Of a stretch of 5,278 nucleotides of DNA, positions 5,275 to 5,278 are shown piece by piece. The stretch spans positions 1 to 5,278 of the forward strand of contig UQWK01000083.1 of assembly GCA_900544725.1 (NCBI GenBank). The letters run 5' to 3'. Made by a program: the position numbers and the translations under genes. The notes beneath the pieces were generated by a model. The model saw only the letters and a program-made list of their open reading frames with translations. It had not been told where the DNA came from and ran no database searches. The number at the start of each line of letters is the position of its first letter. Position 1 is the stretch's first letter. Origin of the DNA: an uncultured Collinsella sp. (GTDB taxonomy: Bacteria; Actinomycetota; Coriobacteriia; Coriobacteriales; Coriobacteriaceae).

Positions 5275-5278
5275 TGTA
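5274..5278 (+). CDS. Start of a further gene, cut by the window edge
   Basis: An ATG follows a near-ideal ribosome binding site (AGGAGGG, six-base spacer). Only ATG and two further bases (TA) are inside the window, so nothing can be said of the product, and the second codon could still be a stop. The structured leader in front suggests controlled translation if the gene is real. Confidence 0.4.

Overview
The window looks like chromosomal DNA from a GC-rich Gram-positive bacterium. The exact-spaced Shine-Dalgarno sites, the GC-rich third codon positions and the type of flavodoxin-like protein all fit a gut actinobacterium of the class Coriobacteriia, with Collinsella as my best guess. This is inference from composition and family recall; the window carries no taxonomic marker gene.

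Layout. Bases 1-223 are non-coding leader DNA with a weak promoter candidate and a perfect 12-bp palindrome of the TACA-N2-TGTA type. Bases 224-2095 and 2096-3955 encode two ABC exporter half-transporters that abut with no spacer. Their nucleotide-binding domains are complementary. The first has lost the catalytic Glu (Asp505) and the switch His (Gln544) but keeps a canonical FSGGQ signature. The second keeps Glu543 and His574 but has an altered FSQGQ signature. Together they should form one heterodimeric exporter with one active and one degenerate ATP site. A hairpin spanning the second stop codon may end the operon.

Bases 3956-4272 are a 317-base intergenic region. It holds four degenerate 23-bp tandem repeats, then a good promoter whose -35 overlaps a near copy of the 131-144 motif. 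That promoter faces a single gene (4273-4830) for a small flavodoxin-like protein resembling the BilS-type family.

Bases 4831-5273 hold no convincing gene but are very rich in structure. A nearly perfect 30-bp inverted repeat encloses a terminator-like hairpin. After it comes an array with an exact 62-bp period that alternates direct and inverted copies of one motif. Last is a foldable leader ending in AGGAGGG and an ATG at 5274, probably the start of a further gene cut off by the window edge.

The exporter and the flavodoxin-like gene are separate transcription units, but the shared upstream motif raises the possibility of one common regulator. The least explained parts are the three repeat systems (4031-4122, 4873-5001, 5049-5234).
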